Positions 17,242-25,047 of a DNA stretch of 64,000 nt are shown piece after piece; the stretch's first letter is position 1, and every line of letters begins with the position of its first letter. A program made the position numbers and the translations under genes. The stretch covers positions 2,430,967 to 2,494,966 of the forward strand of contig CP070716.1 in the NCBI GenBank assembly GCA_020350425.1, given 5' to 3'. The notes under the pieces are model-generated. The model was not told the origin of the DNA and did not search any database. It saw only the letters and a program-made list of their open reading frames with translations. The stretch comes from Gemmatimonadota bacterium. GTDB lineage: Bacteria > Gemmatimonadota > Gemmatimonadetes > Gemmatimonadales > GWC2-71-9.

Positions 17242-17658
17242 GTGCCGTCGCTGATCTTCCTCTGCGTGGCGAATTCCGCCCGGAGCCAAATGGCCGAGGG
17301 ACTGGCACGCGCCCATGCGCCCGACGGGTGGCGTATCTACAGCGCCGGCTCCCGGCCAGGCCGGGTCAGCTCCCGCGCCGTCCGGGTGATGCAGGAGGTC
17401 GGCATCGACATCAGCCGGCACCGCTCCAAGGGCATGGACGACGTCCCCCTTGCCGATGCCGACGTGGTCATCAGGCTGTGCGCCGAGGAAGAGTGCCCGG
17501 TAGCGTCCACCGCGGGACGCCGCCTCGATTGGGTCCTCCCCGATCCCGCAGCGCCGGCCTCGGGCGATGCGCAGGAACTGACCAGGTTCCGGCAGGTGCG
17601 CGACATGATCGCGGAGCGGCTCCAGGCATTCTGGGAGGAGGAGCTGGCCATCTCGTGA
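17242..17658 (+). CDS. Low-molecular-weight phosphatase family, arsenate reductase (ArsC)-like
   Basis: A 138-aa protein with the P-loop CVANSARS (C8 to R14, CX5R). It also has C80 and C85 in RLCAEEECPV and the general-acid loop LPDPAAP. The pattern of a catalytic N-terminal Cys plus a second Cys pair before the DP loop is that of thioredoxin-coupled arsenate reductases, rather than plain tyrosine phosphatases. In many ArsC proteins the pair is spaced CX6C; here it is CX4C. It starts with GTG 16 nt after the GroES-like gene and overlaps the next gene (GTGA). There is no arsR or efflux gene nearby, so a phosphatase role remains possible. Confidence 0.85.
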   Translation: MPSLIFLCVANSARSQMAEGLARAHAPDGWRIYSAGSRPGRVSSRAVRVMQEVGIDISRHRSKGMDDVPLADADVVIRLCAEEECPVASTAGRRLDWVLPDPAAPASGDAQELTRFRQVRDMIAERLQAFWEEELAIS

Positions 17659-17897
17659 CCGGCTCCGTCGGCCTCGTCGTCGTGCTCCTCGTGGTGGCGG
17701 CGGCCCTGACCTGGATCTTCGTCGGCCCCGGTCGCTCGCGCCACCGCGAGCCCCCGCGGGCTGCGGGCGACGGGTCCGTGGACGCCGAGGAGCTGGCGGC
17801 GGCGGAAGAGGAGGTGCGCGACGTGGATGCCCTGGCCTCACCCGAAGACGCTGCGGAGGAGCTGCCCGACTGGGGACCGGGGGCGCCCCGACCGTAG
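17655..17897 (+). CDS. Small membrane-anchored hypothetical protein
   Basis: An 80-aa protein: one N-terminal membrane span (VGLVVVLLVVAAALTWIFVG), then a basic turn (SRHREPPRA), then an acidic tail rich in Glu and Ala that ends LPDWGPGAPRP. GTG start in a GTGA overlap with the ArsC-like gene, which supports translation. It converges on the thymidine phosphorylase gene with one base between stops. No family recognised. Confidence 0.65.
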   Translation: MTGSVGLVVVLLVVAAALTWIFVGPGRSRHREPPRAAGDGSVDAEELAAAEEEVRDVDALASPEDAAEELPDWGPGAPRP

Positions 17898-17898
17898 C

Positions 17899-19248
17899 CT
17901 AGCCCAGCTTCTCCACCGACGTGGCGGTCACGCGGTGCGACACGAGGGGGAGCGGCTCGGGGCCGTCCCCATCCCCGACACGGATCGCCTCGTCCAGGGC
18001 AGCCCGGCCCGCAGCCGCGCCGCGCTCGTCCCGAGCATAGACCGTCGCCACCGGCTCGCCACGCCGCACCAGATCGCCCGGCTTCACCGTAATCACGAAC
18101 CCCACCGACGGATCCACGTCATCGTCGACCTCGTGACGCGCACCCCCCAGCGCAGCGACCGCCTCCCCGATACGCCGCGGCTCGATGCGCCACACAGTGC
18201 CGGCCCGCGGAGCCTCGTACACGCGGGCCAGGGGAGCCTGCGGCAGCACGGCGGGGTCGTCGACGACGGCGGGATTGCCGCCCTGCGCGGCCACCAGGGC
18301 GCGGAACCTGTCGGCGGCTCGGCCCGACGCGATCGCCTCTTCCAGTGTGGTGCGTGCCTCCCGGCGCGAGCGCGCCGTGCCCGCCAGCACCAGCATCTCG
18401 ACACCGAGGGCGTACGTCACCTCCATCAGGTCGGCGGGCCCCTCACCCCGCAGCGCCGCCATCGCTTCCTCGGTCTCGAGCGCATTGCCGCAGGCGTGCC
18501 CGAGCGGCCGATCCATTGCGGTAATCAACGCGACCGTGGGACAGCCGCGCTCCTCGCCGAGCCGGATCATCGTTTGCGCCAGCTCCATGTCCTGCTCCAG
18601 CTCGGGGAGAAACGCCCCGCTGCCGCACTTGATGTCGAGCACCAGCCCGCTGAGGTCCTCGGCCAGTTTTTTCGACATGATGCTGGCGGCGATGAGCGGA
18701 ATGGCATCCACGGTCCCGGTGGCATCGCGCAGGGCGTACAGCTTGCGGTCGGCCGGGGCGATCTCCTCGGTCTGGCCAAGCATTGCGACGCCGATCGCCT
18801 CGACCTGCCTGCGGGCCTCATCCAGGGAGAGGTTCACCCGGAAGCCGGGAATGGCTTCGAGCTTGTCGAGCGTGCCGCCCGTATGGACCAGCCCGCGTCC
18901 CGAGACCATGGGAACCGATACGCCGACACTCGCCACCAGCGGCGCCAACACCAGGGACACCTTGTCGCCCACCCCGCCGGTCGAGTGCTTGTCCACCCGC
19001 GGCGGGACGCCCGGCCCGAAGGCGAGACTCGATCCCGACGCGCTCATGGCGTCGGTCAGCGCGCCGAGCTCGGCCTCCTCCAGCCCCTTGAGCAGGACCG
19101 CCATGAGCAGCGCCGCCATCTGGTAGTCGGGGACCTCACCGGCCGCGTACGCGCTGATCAAGCGGGACCACTCGGCCCTGGTCAGCGCTTTCCCGTCACG
19201 CTTGCGCTGGATCAGCGGCCGCACGAAGATATCACCCTCGTTGCTCAT
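17899..19248 (-). CDS. deoA: Thymidine phosphorylase
   Basis: This 449-aa enzyme cleaves thymidine or deoxyuridine with phosphate into base and deoxyribose 1-phosphate for salvage. The family motif VDKHSTGGVGDKVSLV spans residues 85-100, followed by MVSGRGLVHTGGTLDKLE and the substrate region ALRDATGTVDAIPLIAASIMSKKLA. A C-terminal alpha/beta domain (about 345-440) completes the pyrimidine-nucleoside phosphorylase fold. The length and the KHSTGGVGD loop fit the bacterial DeoA/Pdp group. Pdp versus DeoA specificity cannot be settled by eye. A thymidine kinase gene sits 25 kb away. Confidence 0.95.
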   Translation of the reverse strand: MSNEGDIFVRPLIQRKRDGKALTRAEWSRLISAYAAGEVPDYQMAALLMAVLLKGLEEAELGALTDAMSASGSSLAFGPGVPPRVDKHSTGGVGDKVSLVLAPLVASVGVSVPMVSGRGLVHTGGTLDKLEAIPGFRVNLSLDEARRQVEAIGVAMLGQTEEIAPADRKLYALRDATGTVDAIPLIAASIMSKKLAEDLSGLVLDIKCGSGAFLPELEQDMELAQTMIRLGEERGCPTVALITAMDRPLGHACGNALETEEAMAALRGEGPADLMEVTYALGVEMLVLAGTARSRREARTTLEEAIASGRAADRFRALVAAQGGNPAVVDDPAVLPQAPLARVYEAPRAGTVWRIEPRRIGEAVAALGGARHEVDDDVDPSVGFVITVKPGDLVRRGEPVATVYARDERGAAAGRAALDEAIRVGDGDGPEPLPLVSHRVTATSVEKLG

Positions 19249-19272
19249 GGCCCCTCACGGCGGAGTCCTGGC

Positions 19273-20052
19273 ATGCGTTCACTCTTCATCACGCTCCTGG
19301 CGGCGAGCACCATCGCGGTACCCGCCACGGCGCAAACCTATGCCGAGCTGATCGCTCGCGGCGACAGCCTGATCGACGCGCTCGTCCCCACGGCGGCCCG
19401 GGAAGCCTATCGCGCGGCGCTACAGCTGGATTCCACCAGGGCCGAGGCGATGCACACGTTCGCCCGGGCCCAGGGTGACGTGGCACAGCAGGTCCCCGAC
19501 AGCCGGGCGGGGGACCGGGACGATCTCTACGCGGAGGCGTGGTCGTGGGCCACCCGCGCCGTCCAGGCCGACTCATCCGATGCCGAGGGATGGTTCCAGC
19601 AGTCGGTGTCCCTCGGTCGCCTGTCCCGCACCAAGGGCGGCAAGGAGCGGGTGCGCTACGCGCGGCAGATCTACGATGCGGCGGCGCGAGCGGTCGAACT
19701 CGATCCGATTCATGATGGCGCCCACCACGTGCTGGGCGCCTGGCATGCGGAGATCGAGCGGCTCCCCGGCGTCTCGAAGTTCTTCGCGCGCGCCCTGTTC
19801 GGCGCCGACTTCATGGGTCGGGCCAGCTGGGACTCCGCACTGGTACACCTGGAGCGCGCCGTCGAGCTCAAGCCGAGCTACCTGTACCATCACCTCGAGC
19901 TCGCGCAAGTCTTGATCGACCTGGAGCGCTACCCGGAGGCGCGGGAACACCTCGAGATGGTGCTGGCGCTCCAGCCAACCAGCGATGTGTCGGATCCCAC
20001 GTACCAGCAGGAAGCGGCCGAGCTACTCGAGGAGATCCGCGAGCGATCCTGA
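19273..20052 (+). CDS. Exported tetratricopeptide-repeat protein
   Basis: A 259-aa protein with a signal peptide (MRSLFITLLAASTIAVPATAQ) and TPR-like helix pairs across residues 25-245. Clear repeat signatures are AYRAALQLDSTRAEA, AARAVELDPIHDGAHHVLG and LERAVELKPSYLYHHLELAQVLIDLERYPEA. The third and fourth repeats resemble those of mitochondrial RMD-type proteins (regulator of microtubule dynamics family), which also carry a PGVSKF-like insert. It is a likely periplasmic scaffold. It is divergent from deoA with 24 bp between starts. Confidence 0.85.
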   Translation: MRSLFITLLAASTIAVPATAQTYAELIARGDSLIDALVPTAAREAYRAALQLDSTRAEAMHTFARAQGDVAQQVPDSRAGDRDDLYAEAWSWATRAVQADSSDAEGWFQQSVSLGRLSRTKGGKERVRYARQIYDAAARAVELDPIHDGAHHVLGAWHAEIERLPGVSKFFARALFGADFMGRASWDSALVHLERAVELKPSYLYHHLELAQVLIDLERYPEAREHLEMVLALQPTSDVSDPTYQQEAAELLEEIRERS

Positions 20053-20074
20053 GCCCGGCCGGGCTCGTGCCCGA

Positions 20075-20404
20075 TCAGCTGGTGCGGGGCCGCAGCCGGC
20101 GCTGCAGCTTGCGCCGGTGGCGGCGCAGCTCGCGCTCCGCATCGTCCCGCCAATCCTCCAGCTGCTCCTTCGCCTCGTCACCCGCATCGCGCAACCTGGT
20201 GCGGATACGACGCCGCGTCACGTCGCCCCGCTCGGGGGCCACGAGCAGGGCGACACCGGCCCCGATCAGGGCGCCGAACACCAACCCGCCCAAGAACCCG
20301 ACGATTCCGCTGGCGCTGTCGGCCTCGTAGACCTCGACCTCGTCCTGCTCCTCTTCGGGCTCCTGCTCCTCCTCGATGATCTCCCGCTCTTTATCGCGTG
20401 CCAT
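20075..20404 (-). CDS. YtxH domain membrane-associated protein
   Basis: A 109-aa protein: an acidic N-terminus of about 30 residues rich in Glu, one glycine-rich membrane span GIVGFLGGLVFGALIGAGVALLVAPERG, then a basic helical tail (RRRIRTRLRDAGDEAKEQLEDW). The Gly-rich span followed by APxxG is the mark of the YtxH (gas-vesicle/stress-like) family. The ATG overlaps the peptidase stop by one base (TGATG). Function unknown; relatives are often stress-induced. Confidence 0.85.
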   Translation of the reverse strand: MARDKEREIIEEEQEPEEEQDEVEVYEADSASGIVGFLGGLVFGALIGAGVALLVAPERGDVTRRRIRTRLRDAGDEAKEQLEDWRDDAERELRRHRRKLQRRLRPRTS

Positions 20405-21750
20405 CAACGACTCCCGGTTGCCTGTGGTTGGACGGCCGATTGTATCAGCCGCTCGATGTCTTCCGTGGTGCGGGGCACCCCGGCGGAGAGCACCTCCGCC
20501 CCGTGCTCCGTGACGAGAATGTCGTCCTCAATCCGCACCCCGAGGTTTTCGTCGCTCAGGTAGATCCCCGGCTCGATGGTCAACACCATCCCAGGCTCGA
20601 GCGGCATGCGGTAGTCTCCCACGTCGTGCACCCGCATGCCCAGCCAGTGACTCAGCCCATGCACAAAGTGCCGGGTGCAGCTCTGCGGACCACAGAGCGC
20701 CCCGCTGTGCTCGCTCATGTACTGGCGGGCCAACCGTTCGAGGTCGCCGACCGTCATCCCCGGCTTCACCGCCTTGATCACCGCCTGCTGCGTGCCCAGC
20801 ACCAGATCGTAGATCGCCTTCTGCCGCTCCGTGAAGCGGCCGGTCACCGGGATGGTCCTCGACACGTCGGCGGTGTACTGGCCGTATTCGGCCCCGACAT
20901 CCATCACCACGAGGTCGCCGGCCTCCATCTGCCGCCGATTGACGTCGTAGTGGAGGATCACGCTGTTCGGTCCGCTCCCCACGATCGAGGGGAAGCCGAG
21001 CCGATCGGCCCCCCGGTCCCGGAAGGTGTACTCGATAACCGCCTCGAGCTGGCGCTCGTACATCCCGGGTCGAACGGCCCGCATGGCCGCCATCACGGCC
21101 TCGGTCGTGATATCGACGGCCGTGCGCAGGGCCGTGAGCCCCAGCGCATCCTTCACGACCCGCAGGCTGTCCATGAGCGGCACCACGTTGCGGACGTCCC
21201 GGCCCGATGTCATCCAGCGGCGGACCCGCTCGTTGTCGGTGGTCCCCGCATACATCACGGTGTAGAGCGGGGCCGCCGACCGCATCGTGGCGACCATCAC
21301 GGCCCGGTCGAGACTGTCCAGGTCCAGCGGCGCCACCCGCTCGATGCCCGTGAGCCGCTCGGCATCCGGCCCGGGCCCCAGCTGGAGCCCGGTCCACCGC
21401 ACCGCATGGGGGTTGGTCGGCGGCAGGTAGAGCGTGGCCGACTGCGTCGCACCGCCCACCGCCACCATGAGGAGCCACGCCTCGGGAGTCTCCACCCCGG
21501 TGAGGTAGAAGAAGTAGTCGTCCTGCCGGAAGTCGCCGTCCTGCAGGACGTGCGCCTCCATGTCGCGCCGGGCTGCGGCGGGCACGAGCACGATGCCGTC
21601 CCCGACCCGCTCGCTGAGCCGGGCGCGACGCTCCCGGTACGCCTCCACGTCCACGGGGCGCCCAGCTCCGGGCAATTGGGCCACGGGCTCCGGCAACTGG
21701 GCCAGCGCGGGGCTGGCCAGCAGGCAGGTCAAGGCCAAGAGGTGCCGCAC
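20404..21750 (-). CDS. Exported M24 family Xaa-Pro aminopeptidase
   Basis: A 448-aa protein starting at GTG after the site AAAGGACG, with a signal peptide (MRHLLALTCLLASPALAQ). The N-terminal domain holds DGIVLVPAAA. The C-terminal pita-bread domain carries the five metal ligands: Asp in DVGAEYGQYTADVSRT, His in HFVHGLSHWLGM, Glu in EPGMVLTIEPGIY and Glu in VRIEDDILVT. The family cuts after an N-terminal residue followed by proline. The signal indicates an extracytoplasmic location, unlike E. coli PepP. Open frame further upstream is excluded since it runs into the divergent GAF gene's leader. Confidence 0.95.
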   Translation of the reverse strand: MRHLLALTCLLASPALAQLPEPVAQLPGAGRPVDVEAYRERRARLSERVGDGIVLVPAAARRDMEAHVLQDGDFRQDDYFFYLTGVETPEAWLLMVAVGGATQSATLYLPPTNPHAVRWTGLQLGPGPDAERLTGIERVAPLDLDSLDRAVMVATMRSAAPLYTVMYAGTTDNERVRRWMTSGRDVRNVVPLMDSLRVVKDALGLTALRTAVDITTEAVMAAMRAVRPGMYERQLEAVIEYTFRDRGADRLGFPSIVGSGPNSVILHYDVNRRQMEAGDLVVMDVGAEYGQYTADVSRTIPVTGRFTERQKAIYDLVLGTQQAVIKAVKPGMTVGDLERLARQYMSEHSGALCGPQSCTRHFVHGLSHWLGMRVHDVGDYRMPLEPGMVLTIEPGIYLSDENLGVRIEDDILVTEHGAEVLSAGVPRTTEDIERLIQSAVQPQATGSR

Positions 21751-21854
21751 AGTACGTCCTTTCTGCTGGATCGAGCGAGCCGAGTGGATTCTACTCCCTT
21801 GACTGTTCTCCGTCGAGGCCACAAAGATTGTGGGCGCCCACACACGGAGCCCCG

Positions 21855-22634
21855 ATGGCAGACGCAGAAGCAGGCGCCCAAACCGCTACGCCCCAACAGC
21901 TTCAGGCCCGCATCCGCGAGCTTGAGCACGAGCGTAAGCACCTGCTGGCGGTGATCGAGATTCTGGAGGAGATCACCGGTTCACTGCACATCGTCGATAT
22001 CCTGCAGGGTATTACCCGCAAGCTGGGCGAGACGTTCGGGCTCGACCGCTGCTCGATCTACCTGGCCGAGCAGGGCGAGCGCACCGCCCGCCTCGTCGCA
22101 TCGTACGAGGATCCCTCGATTCGCAACTACGTCGTGGACCTGGACCGTTACCCCGAGGTGCGGCAGGCCCTCGAATCGGGCGAGACCGTGTTCATTCCCG
22201 ACGCACAGGGGCACCCCGACCTCAAGCACGTCCACGGACTGCTCGAGTCACGTCGGGTCAAGGCCATCACGGTGGTTCCCATCTCGTGGAGGGGCGCGTC
22301 GGTGGGCGCCATCTTCCTGCGCACCTTCCGCGACGGCCCCGGCTTCTCGGACACCGACGTCCGATTCGTCCAGGTGATCGCCAGCCTGGTCGCCAAGGCC
22401 CTGCGCAACGCTCACCGCTACGAGCAGCTGCTCAAGCAGGCCGACCACCCCGAAGCGGGCCGGCGGGAAGACCTGCGACGCGCGGTGCTCGTGAGCTTCC
22501 TCGCGCGCCTGTTCGACACCTACGGAGGCCACGACGACGCCGAGCGACTCCTCTCGCGGGCCGCGGGCGACGAGCTCGATCGTCTGGTGGATATCGCCAT
22601 GGCAGTGTTCTCCGAGGAGGCAAAGAGCTCGTGA
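21855..22634 (+). CDS. GAF domain protein
   Basis: A 259-aa soluble protein: N-terminal helix (LQARIRELEHERKHLLAVIEILEEI), then a GAF domain of about residues 45-190 (DILQGITRKLGETFGLDRCSIYL through VIPISWRGASVGAIFLRTF), then a helical tail. GAF domains bind small ligands, haem or cyclic nucleotides. There is no output domain, so it probably signals through a partner. The GAF protein is followed 62 nt later by a V4R-domain protein. A weak promoter TTGACT (21799-21804), 18 bp, AAAGAT lies upstream. Confidence 0.88.
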   Translation: MADAEAGAQTATPQQLQARIRELEHERKHLLAVIEILEEITGSLHIVDILQGITRKLGETFGLDRCSIYLAEQGERTARLVASYEDPSIRNYVVDLDRYPEVRQALESGETVFIPDAQGHPDLKHVHGLLESRRVKAITVVPISWRGASVGAIFLRTFRDGPGFSDTDVRFVQVIASLVAKALRNAHRYEQLLKQADHPEAGRREDLRRAVLVSFLARLFDTYGGHDDAERLLSRAAGDELDRLVDIAMAVFSEEAKSS

Positions 22635-22696
22635 TGCTCTTGCGCGGCCTCACCTGGCCATCCTAAGTTGCGACGACCTCAACCAGCCTAACGACG

Positions 22697-23251
22697 ATGA
22701 CGCCAGCGCCGTACCAAAGCGGGGTCGTCGGCATCGGTGCCAGAGCCCTGCACACGACGCGTAGGGCGCTCATCGACGACCTCGGCGAGGCCGGCGAAGC
22801 CCGTCTCCAGGAGATCGGCTACGCCGCCGGCGAAGAGGTGTACCATTCCTTCTGCGAATGGCTGCGCCAGGCCGCCGGCGTGTCGGACCCCGGCGAGCTG
22901 GATGCCGATGCGCTGGGCGAGGTCTTGTCGGGGTTCTTCAATCTGTTGGGCTGGGGCTCGCTCTCCCTGGAACGGGTCGGACGTTCCGGCCTCGAGATCA
23001 CGTCCGAGAACTGGGCCGAAGCCGACCCGGCGAACCAGGCGGAGTTCCCGACCTGCTACTTCACCACCGGCATGCTGGCCAGCTTTCTCACCTGCCTCGC
23101 CGGCGGCAACGCGTTCGCCATCATGGAGCTGGAGTGCCGGTCCCTGGGGGATACTGGCTGCAGGTTTCTGGCGGGGTCGCCCGAGACACTGGAGGCCGTG
23201 TACGAGGCACTGAGCGAGGAACGCGACTACCGGACGATCCTCGAAGCCTAG
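22697..23251 (+). CDS. V4R (4-vinyl reductase) domain protein
   Basis: A 184-aa single-domain protein. The V4R signature is visible in EVYHSFCEWLRQ, LFNLLGWGSLSLE, the Cys-rich finish AFAIMELECRSLGDTGCRFLAGSP and the final helix. V4R domains are predicted small-molecule binding modules seen in XylR/DmpR sensors, BchJ and TRAPP proteins; they need no catalysis. Here it stands alone next to a GAF protein, so the two may form a sensory pair. It overlaps the convergent phosphoribosyltransferase stop by 4 bases. Confidence 0.85.
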   Translation: MTPAPYQSGVVGIGARALHTTRRALIDDLGEAGEARLQEIGYAAGEEVYHSFCEWLRQAAGVSDPGELDADALGEVLSGFFNLLGWGSLSLERVGRSGLEITSENWAEADPANQAEFPTCYFTTGMLASFLTCLAGGNAFAIMELECRSLGDTGCRFLAGSPETLEAVYEALSEERDYRTILEA

Positions 23252-23778
23252 CGGTCTTCTTCTTCCAACTCCTCGAGCTTCGCCGCATAGTCGGGACGCA
23301 TCGTCAGCTTCCCGTCGATGATCACCTCCCGATCCCACGGGAGGATGATGAAGCTCTCGCTCGCCAGTGCGTGGTAGTCGGGTCGGTAGGGCCCCGTCTT
23401 GAACGACACGGCCGTCCGCACCTCGGCGGGGTGATGTTGCCGCACCGCGGCCAGGGCCACCTTGAGCGTGTCTCCGGAGTCGCAGGTCTCGTCCACGATG
23501 AGGACGCGGCGGCCCCGGACCTCGGGCGGTGGGCCGGTCACGAGGGTCGGACGGCGCGCCGCCTGGCGTCGGGTGATCGACATGGCCGCGAAGTCACGCT
23601 GGAGGATGGACGCGACGACGGCCCCCGGCAACACACCCGCCTTGGCAATTCCCAGGATCAGATCCGGCTCGTAGTCGTGCGCGATGCGCAGCGCCAGGGC
23701 TCGGCACAACTCGCCGAAGAACGTCCAGTCGATCTCGAGGACGTCGCGGGAATCCTCAGAAAACATCGCGTCGTGCAT
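23248..23778 (-). CDS. Phosphoribosyltransferase family protein
   Basis: A 176-aa type I phosphoribosyltransferase: the PRPP motif VLIVDETCDSGDTLKVAL sits after the flexible loop, and the early GIAKAGVLPGAVVAS matches the pyrophosphate loop. The DE-TCDSGDT form fits the xanthine-guanine/hypoxanthine group or the ComFC-like class. A C-terminal Trp (LPWDREV) is seen in gpt-like enzymes, which bind the purine there. It could be a Gpt-like purine salvage enzyme. The start ATG precedes conserved sequence only after about 15 residues, so an internal start is possible. Confidence 0.85.
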   Translation of the reverse strand: MHDAMFSEDSRDVLEIDWTFFGELCRALALRIAHDYEPDLILGIAKAGVLPGAVVASILQRDFAAMSITRRQAARRPTLVTGPPPEVRGRRVLIVDETCDSGDTLKVALAAVRQHHPAEVRTAVSFKTGPYRPDYHALASESFIILPWDREVIIDGKLTMRPDYAAKLEELEEEDR

Positions 23779-23852
23779 GGACTTGGGATACTAGCGCGGC
23801 CGCCCCAACGCGTCTAGGCGTCTCCTCCCGGGGGCGTTATCTTCACGCTCGC

Positions 23853-24281
23853 ATGGGTTTCTGGAAACGTCTCTTCGGGCGCCGTGATGCGGCCCTCAAG
23901 CCTCAACGGCTCGACTATCTGAACGAGGCCCTGGCGTTGGAGCGGCAGGGGGATTACGATGCCGCCCTCACGTCCTACCGCCTGGCGCTACGCGACCACC
24001 CGACCGACGCCCGCGTCCTCCAGAACATGGCGATCGCGTACACCAAGACCAACCGACTCGATGAGGCGATCCGTCACTACCGCCGCGCGCTCGAGGTGGA
24101 CAGCGAGCTGCCGGGAGCCCACTACGGCCTCGGCTTCCTGCTCATGCGCCTCGGCGAGGTCGATGCCGCTGCCGGGCACCTGCGGATCTTCCTCCAGCGT
24201 CCCCCACGCGGGGCGGATGCCGACCGGTGGGTCGAGCACGCGCGGCAGGCGCTGGCGGAGCTGCAGCAGGAGGCTCCGTGA
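23853..24281 (+). CDS. Small TPR protein
   Basis: A 142-aa cytoplasmic protein with three TPR units between residues 20 and 130: NEALALERQGDYDAALTSYRLAL, AIAYTKTNRLDEAIRHYRRALEVD and GLGFLLMRLGEVDAAAGHL. The N-terminus (MGFWKRLFGRRDAA) is basic and aromatic and may associate with membrane. Its stop overlaps the lipoprotein gene at 24278 (GTGA), so they form an operon. No partner is evident. Confidence 0.85.
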   Translation: MGFWKRLFGRRDAALKPQRLDYLNEALALERQGDYDAALTSYRLALRDHPTDARVLQNMAIAYTKTNRLDEAIRHYRRALEVDSELPGAHYGLGFLLMRLGEVDAAAGHLRIFLQRPPRGADADRWVEHARQALAELQQEAP

Positions 24282-25018
24282 GACGCGCGCTGGCCCTCGT
24301 CGCGTTCTCGCTCGCCTGCAGCAACCTCGCGGGCGGCGACCTCGGGAGAATCATCGCGATCGAGATCGTCGGCTCGACCGAGCCGACGCTCGAAGAGGGT
24401 GACAGCGTTCAGCTCAGGGCTCGCGCGGTGGACGCCCGAGGCGACACCGTGCCCAGCGCCGTCATCGTCTGGGCCGTCGTGGACACCGGCGATGTGGGAT
24501 TCACGCTCGATCCCGCCACGGGCTTGGTCGTGGGATCCAACCCCGGAACCGGCCGGGTCATCGCCCGAATCGACGACCTTCGCTCGGGCGAGCTGGAGAT
24601 CACCGTGACACCCGCGCCCGACAGCATCGCCGCGAGATCGGAGCTGCACCTCACGGTGGAGGCCAGCGCCACCGCGTCGCCGGCCCTGGAGGTCGACGTC
24701 CTCGACGGCACGACGCAGCCGGGCAGCCACCTCGCGCTTCCCGAGAAGGCGGTGCATTTTCTCGTGGTCGAGCCGCCACCCGGGAGCCTCCAGGCGCAGC
24801 GCATCCATTTGGCAACCGTCGACGCGGTCCCCAGCGCCGACCCCTTGCGGCTGGAGTCGTTGAGCGATGCACAAGGTGTGGCGAGTGCCGTGATCCTACG
24901 GGTGAGCGGCACGACACAACCGGACTCTGTTGTGATCCACGCCGTCGCGCAGACGGCCGTGGGCGACACGGTAGCGGGATCACCGGTGCGGTTCGTCATC
25001 TTCTTCGAGAACGACTGA
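24278..25018 (+). CDS. Lipoprotein with Ig-like (BIG2-type) domain
   Basis: A 246-aa protein. A GTG start gives a lipobox ALVAFSLAC (C14). After it, residues 25-110 form a bacterial Ig-like unit with the motif EIVGSTEPTLEEGDSVQLRARAVDARGD, in which the early EGDSVQL and the later TGLVVGSNPGTGRVIA are typical of BIG2 domains. The second half is beta-rich and unrecognised. It follows the TPR protein in an overlapping operon. A surface adhesion or scaffold role is possible; no enzyme motif is present. Confidence 0.82.
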   Translation: MRRALALVAFSLACSNLAGGDLGRIIAIEIVGSTEPTLEEGDSVQLRARAVDARGDTVPSAVIVWAVVDTGDVGFTLDPATGLVVGSNPGTGRVIARIDDLRSGELEITVTPAPDSIAARSELHLTVEASATASPALEVDVLDGTTQPGSHLALPEKAVHFLVVEPPPGSLQAQRIHLATVDAVPSADPLRLESLSDAQGVASAVILRVSGTTQPDSVVIHAVAQTAVGDTVAGSPVRFVIFFEND

Positions 25019-25047
25019 GACCTGAACGCAGGAACCGGAGGAGTACA

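Noticed and set aside
17827-19272. Upstream extension of the TPR protein frame
   Set aside because: Antisense to thymidine phosphorylase; the signal peptide fixes the start at 19273.
20960-21478. Second frame within the M24 peptidase gene with many Gly/Arg residues
   Set aside because: Shadow frame; M24 metal ligands confirm the annotated frame.
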